NCBI RefSeq assembly: GCF_029504575.1 | Contig: NZ_JAQFII010000001.1 | Span: 5,463,001 to 5,527,000, forward strand | Direction of reading: 5' to 3' | From: Streptomyces sp. SPB162 | Lineage (GTDB): Bacteria; Actinomycetota; Actinomycetes; Streptomycetales; Streptomycetaceae | DNA length: 64,000 bases | Part shown: positions 59,592 to 64,000 of the stretch, piece by piece | Position numbering within the stretch: the stretch's first letter is position 1 | Layout of the letters: each line of letters starts with the position of its first letter | Notes under the pieces: model-generated | Seen by the model: only the letters and a program-made list of their open reading frames with translations | Told to the model about the DNA's origin: nothing | Database searches by the model: none | Position numbers and translations under genes: made by a program

Positions 59592-60029
59592 TCATGGCCC
59601 GTCACGGCCCCGGTCGCGGGAGGGGACGGTGGCGATGAGGGCCTGCTGGAGCGTGCCGACGGGAGCCAGGACCGTGGAGAGGTCCGCGGCCGACAGCAGG
59701 CGCAGGTGCGACGGGCGCACGCAGATCACGGCGAATCCGCCGCCGCGTTCGAGCGCCCGTCTGCGGGCCCTGAGCAGGACGGACAGGATGCTGCAGTCGA
59801 AGAACCGGGTGGACCGCAGATCGATCACGATGCGAGGGCTCCTGGCGGTGGTGGCGATGTCCAGGGTCTGACGGAGAGCGGGCGCGGCGAGAAGGTCGAA
59901 CTCGCCGCGCAGCGTGATCAGGGTGGGTCCGCCGAGTCGGCGGACGTCGATGTCCGAGGCAGGCGCCTGCGGCCTGTCGGCGAGTCGGGCGGCGACGCAT
60001 CTCAGGGAGATGTGGTCGAGCTCGTGCAT
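59592..60029 (-). CDS. STAS-domain anti-sigma factor antagonist
   Basis: The 145-residue protein is a single STAS domain, with LITLRGEFDLLAAPALR and the phosphorylation region RFFDCSILSVLLRARR, in which a Ser following DC matches the switch Ser of SpoIIAA-like proteins. It could act with an RsbW-like kinase; the ATP-binding protein 4 kb to the left is one candidate only by family. The ATG at 60029 has GGAGG 6 nt upstream; longer frames to 60113 are unlikely. Confidence 0.85.
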   Translation of the reverse strand: MHELDHISLRCVAARLADRPQAPASDIDVRRLGGPTLITLRGEFDLLAAPALRQTLDIATTARSPRIVIDLRSTRFFDCSILSVLLRARRRALERGGGFAVICVRPSHLRLLSAADLSTVLAPVGTLQQALIATVPSRDRGRDGP

Positions 60030-60262
60030 GGCGGACCTCCGGGCGCAGCGGGCCCCGTATCCGAGTACGGGGCATCGCGATCTACACCGGGGTCTTGGGG
60101 TGATGTGGTTCAACTCTAAATACGGACAGGTGCGCAGAACCGTACCTGCAGCAGACGTATGACCCGTACGGATGAAGAAGGGTCAAACCGCTTGCATTGC
60201 GGCACGACTCACGGTGCTCGTCCCGTCGCTCCGTATCACCGCCGAGGCCGGCCGGCGGCCGG

Positions 60263-61630
<1,368 letters not shown>

Positions 61631-61768
61631 GGGAAGACTCCTTGATTGCGCAGACGCCGTTGTCTGCCGGGTGGTGCGCGGGACAGGTGGTGCCGGGGGC
61701 ATGGTGCGGGGCACCGGCTCACGTTCCAGTGTGCGCGGTGCCCCGACCTGACGCGTACGACGGACTGA

Positions 61769-63037
61769 TTACAGTCCGGGGTACAGCGGGTGCTTCGCCG
61801 CCAGGGCGGAGACGCGGGCGGACAGGCTCTTGGCCAGGTCCTCGTCGAAGGCCGGCTTGAGGGCCTCGGCGATGATGTCGGCGACCTCGGTGAAGTCCTC
61901 GGTGCCGAAACCGCGGGTGGCCAGCGCCGGGGTGCCGATCCGCAGGCCCGAGGTGACCATCGGGGGACGCGGGTCGTTCGGGATGGCGTTGCGGTTGACC
62001 GTGATGCCGACCTGGTGGAGCCGGTCCTCGGCCTGCTGCCCGTCGAGCTCGCTGCTGCGCAGGTCGACCAGGACCAGGTGCACGTCGGTGCCGCCGGACA
62101 GCACGGAGACGCCGACCTCGGTCAGGTCCGGCCGGACCAGCCGCTCGGCGAGGATCTTGGCGCCTTCGAGGGTACGGACCTGGCGGTCCTTGAACTCGTC
62201 GGTGGCCGCGGCCTTGAAGGCCACCGCCTTGGCCGCGATCACGTGCTCCAGCGGGCCGCCCTGCTGGCCGGGGAAGACCGCGGAGTTGATCTTCTTGGCG
62301 TACTCGGCCTTGGAGAGGATCACGCCACCGCGCGGGCCGCCGAGGGTCTTGTGGGTCGTGGTGGTGACCACGTCCGCGTACGGCACGGGGGAGGGGTGCA
62401 GCCCGGCCGCGACCAGGCCCGCGAAGTGGGCCATGTCGACCATCAGGAGGGCGCCGACCTCGTCCGCGATCCGGCGGAACTCGGCGAAGTCGAGCTGGCG
62501 GGGGTAGGCCGACCAGCCCGCGATGATCAGCTGCGGACGGTGCTCCTTGGCGAGGCGCTCGACCTCCTCCATGTCGACGAGGCTGGTCTTCTCGTCGACG
62601 TGGTAGGCCGCGACCTTGTAGAGCTTGCCGGAGAAGTTGATCTTCATGCCGTGGGTGAGGTGCCCACCGTGCGCCAGGTCCAGGCCGAGGATGGTGTCGC
62701 CCGGCTTGATCAGGGCGAACATCGCGGCCGCGTTGGCCTGGGCGCCCGAGTGCGGCTGCACGTTCGCGGCCTCGGCGCCGAACAGCGCCTTGACCCGCTC
62801 GATGGCGAGCGTCTCGATGACGTCGACGTGCTCGCAGCCGCCGTAGTAGCGGCGGCCGGGGTACCCCTCGGCGTACTTGTTGGTGAGGACCGAGCCCTGG
62901 GCCTCCAGGACGGCGACCGGCGCGAAGTTCTCCGACGCGATCATCTCGAGGGTGGACTGCTGGCGGTGCAGCTCGGCGTCGACGGCGGCGGCGACGTCCG
63001 GGTCGAACTCATGAAGGGAGCTGTTCAGGAGCGACAT
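61769..63037 (-). CDS. glyA: Serine hydroxymethyltransferase
   Basis: GlyA interconverts serine and glycine using tetrahydrofolate and pyridoxal phosphate. The 422-residue protein has the early motif [12 protein letters not shown], the [14 protein letters not shown] motif and [16 protein letters not shown] with the PLP lysine. The ATG at 63037 has AGGAAG upstream. With gcvT and gcvH directly upstream, it is part of the glycine-cleavage/serine-making unit. A second glyA copy elsewhere is usual in Streptomyces. Confidence 0.97.
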   Translation of the reverse strand: MSLLNSSLHEFDPDVAAAVDAELHRQQSTLEMIASENFAPVAVLEAQGSVLTNKYAEGYPGRRYYGGCEHVDVIETLAIERVKALFGAEAANVQPHSGAQANAAAMFALIKPGDTILGLDLAHGGHLTHGMKINFSGKLYKVAAYHVDEKTSLVDMEEVERLAKEHRPQLIIAGWSAYPRQLDFAEFRRIADEVGALLMVDMAHFAGLVAAGLHPSPVPYADVVTTTTHKTLGGPRGGVILSKAEYAKKINSAVFPGQQGGPLEHVIAAKAVAFKAAATDEFKDRQVRTLEGAKILAERLVRPDLTEVGVSVLSGGTDVHLVLVDLRSSELDGQQAEDRLHQVGITVNRNAIPNDPRPPMVTSGLRIGTPALATRGFGTEDFTEVADIIAEALKPAFDEDLAKSLSARVSALAAKHPLYPGL

Positions 63038-63086
63038 GGGATCTTCCTGGTCGAGGTCGGGATCACGGAGCGGGGTCCGGGAGGGC

Positions 63087-63464
63087 TCAGCTGCCGGTGA
63101 AGGCGGAGTACTCCTCGGCGGAGAGCAGGTCCGAGGGCTCCTCCGCCGTCTTCACCTTGAACAGCCAGCCACCCTCGAAGGGGGCCGAATTGACGAGGGA
63201 GGGGTCGTCGACGACGTCCTGGTTGATCTCCGTGACCTCGCCCGTGACGGGGGAGTACAGGTCGCTGACCGACTTGGTCGACTCCAGCTCGCCGCAGGTC
63301 TCGCCGGCGGTGACGACGGCTCCGACCTCCGGGAGCTGGACGAAGACGACGTCGCCGAGCGCGTCGGCGGCGTGCGAGGTGATGCCCACGGCGGACACTC
63401 CGGCCTCAGAGGCGGAGAGCCACTCGTGCTCCTTGCTGTAGCGCAGCTGCTGGGGGTTGCTCAT
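63087..63464 (-). CDS. gcvH: Glycine cleavage system H protein
   Basis: The 125-residue H protein carries the lipoyl arm that moves the aminomethyl group between P, T and L proteins. The lipoylation motif is [16 protein letters not shown] with Lys at about residue 65. The ATG at 63464 begins [16 protein letters not shown]. It lies 55 nt after gcvT and 49 nt before glyA, all on the minus strand. Confidence 0.97.
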   Translation of the reverse strand: MSNPQQLRYSKEHEWLSASEAGVSAVGITSHAADALGDVVFVQLPEVGAVVTAGETCGELESTKSVSDLYSPVTGEVTEINQDVVDDPSLVNSAPFEGGWLFKVKTAEEPSDLLSAEEYSAFTGS

Positions 63465-63519
63465 AACGGAATTCTCCCGGATGTGAAGGTGTGCTCGCGC
63501 AGGGGGTGGGCGGGGTCGG

Positions 63520-64000
63520 TCAGCGCTGACGCTTGTAGAAGGGCAGCGCAACCACCTTGTGCGGCTCTTGAGCGCCGCGGATGTCGACGGCCACGCCCTC
63601 CGTGCCGGGCGCGGCGTACTCCGCGTCGACGTAGGCGATGGCGATCGGCTGTCCGAGGGTCGGGGAGGGCGCGCCGGAGGTGACCTCGCCGATCACGGTG
63701 CCGTCTGCGGCGGTGACCGGGTACCCGGCGCGCGGTACCCGACGGCCCTCGGCGACCAGTCCGACCAGCTTGCGCGGCGGCTGCTCGGCCGCCCGCTCGG
63801 CGGCGGCGGTGAGCGCGGCGCGGCCGACGAAGTCGCCCGGCTTGTCGAACTTCACGACGCGGCCGAGGCCGGCGTCGAACGGCGTGGTGGCGGTGGTCAG
63901 CTCGTGCCCGTAGAGCGGCATGCCGGCCTCCAGGCGCAGCGTGTCGCGGCAGGACAGGCCGCACGGGATGAGGCCGACGCCGGCGCCCGCCGCGGTGATC
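63520..64000 (-). CDS. gcvT: Aminomethyltransferase (glycine cleavage T protein), partial
   Basis: The last 160 residues or so of GcvT are in the window; the start lies beyond the right edge. The frame at the edge reads [18 protein letters not shown] followed by MPLYGHEL, the typical folate-binding and C-terminal region; the ATG at 63921 is internal, not a start. GcvT takes the methylene group from the H protein to tetrahydrofolate. In many bacteria a glycine riboswitch precedes this operon, but that position is outside the window. Confidence 0.95.
   Translation of the reverse strand, partial: ITAAGAGVGLIPCGLSCRDTLRLEAGMPLYGHELTTATTPFDAGLGRVVKFDKPGDFVGRAALTAAAERAAEQPPRKLVGLVAEGRRVPRAGYPVTAADGTVIGEVTSGAPSPTLGQPIAIAYVDAEYAAPGTEGVAVDIRGAQEPHKVVALPFYKRQR

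Overview
The window is a very GC-rich chromosomal segment with Streptomyces-type genes: strong GC bias at third codon positions, frequent GTG/TTG starts, a single TTA codon noticed in all the genes read, the DUF6230/DUF6114 pair, a four-gene GlgE operon, tandem lipoprotein L,D-transpeptidases, ANTAR and STAS regulators, and an EF-hand mini-protein. Much of the order (pyk-ackA-pta-pfkA, the GlgE operon and glgP, glgX, Ldt pair, crotonase, glyA-gcvH-gcvT) agrees with my memory of the S. coelicolor chromosome core, so the genus Streptomyces, or a close relative such as Kitasatospora, is likely. No rRNA, tRNA, CRISPR array or complete insertion sequence was found.

Layout. 0.3-5.4 kb: a TetR regulator, a thioredoxin-fold/TPR protein lacking the CxxC motif, and an envelope trio (DUF6230, DUF6114, Thr/Pro/Ala-rich exported protein). 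5.6-11.9 kb: central carbon genes pyk, ackA, pta and divergent pfkA; ackA and pta are frameshifted as read. 12-15.7 kb: an oxidoreductase with an internal deletion, a frameshifted LuxR-type regulator, a small membrane protein and a frameshifted GH18 chitinase. 15.8-20.5 kb: a DcuS/DcuR-like two-component system next to a C4-dicarboxylate symporter, a possible miniature mobile element, and an XRE regulator. 20.6-28.7 kb: the alpha-glucan operon glgE-treS-mak-glgB, joined by 4-nt overlaps except for treS-mak.

29-36.4 kb is an accessory island between glgE and glgP. A NmrA-like reductase and a divergent AraC regulator precede four overlapping genes: an HpaB-family flavin monooxygenase, a 14-helix MFS exporter carrying the TTA codon, a PrnB-like haem enzyme of the indoleamine dioxygenase superfamily, and a PhzS-like FAD monooxygenase. 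No named pathway that I know has this set, so it is the best candidate for an undescribed system.

36.6-51.5 kb: glgP, a DEAD-box helicase, a cold-shock protein, a secreted M4 metalloprotease, a heterodimeric ABC exporter with one degenerate ATP site, an MFS transporter and glgX. Together glgB, glgP, glgX and the GlgE operon cover synthesis and breakdown of storage glucan and its link to trehalose. 51.8-60 kb: two L,D-transpeptidases, a crotonase, an anti-sigma-type ATPase, a TetR/thioesterase pair, an EF-hand protein, a GAF-ANTAR regulator and a STAS protein. 60.3-64 kb: one-carbon and serine/glycine genes sdaA, glyA, gcvH and the 3' part of gcvT, which runs off the right edge.

Five of the nine genes between 7.1 and 15.7 kb are broken as read, and none of the others is. 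This may be local sequence error or local decay and should be settled before metabolic conclusions are drawn.
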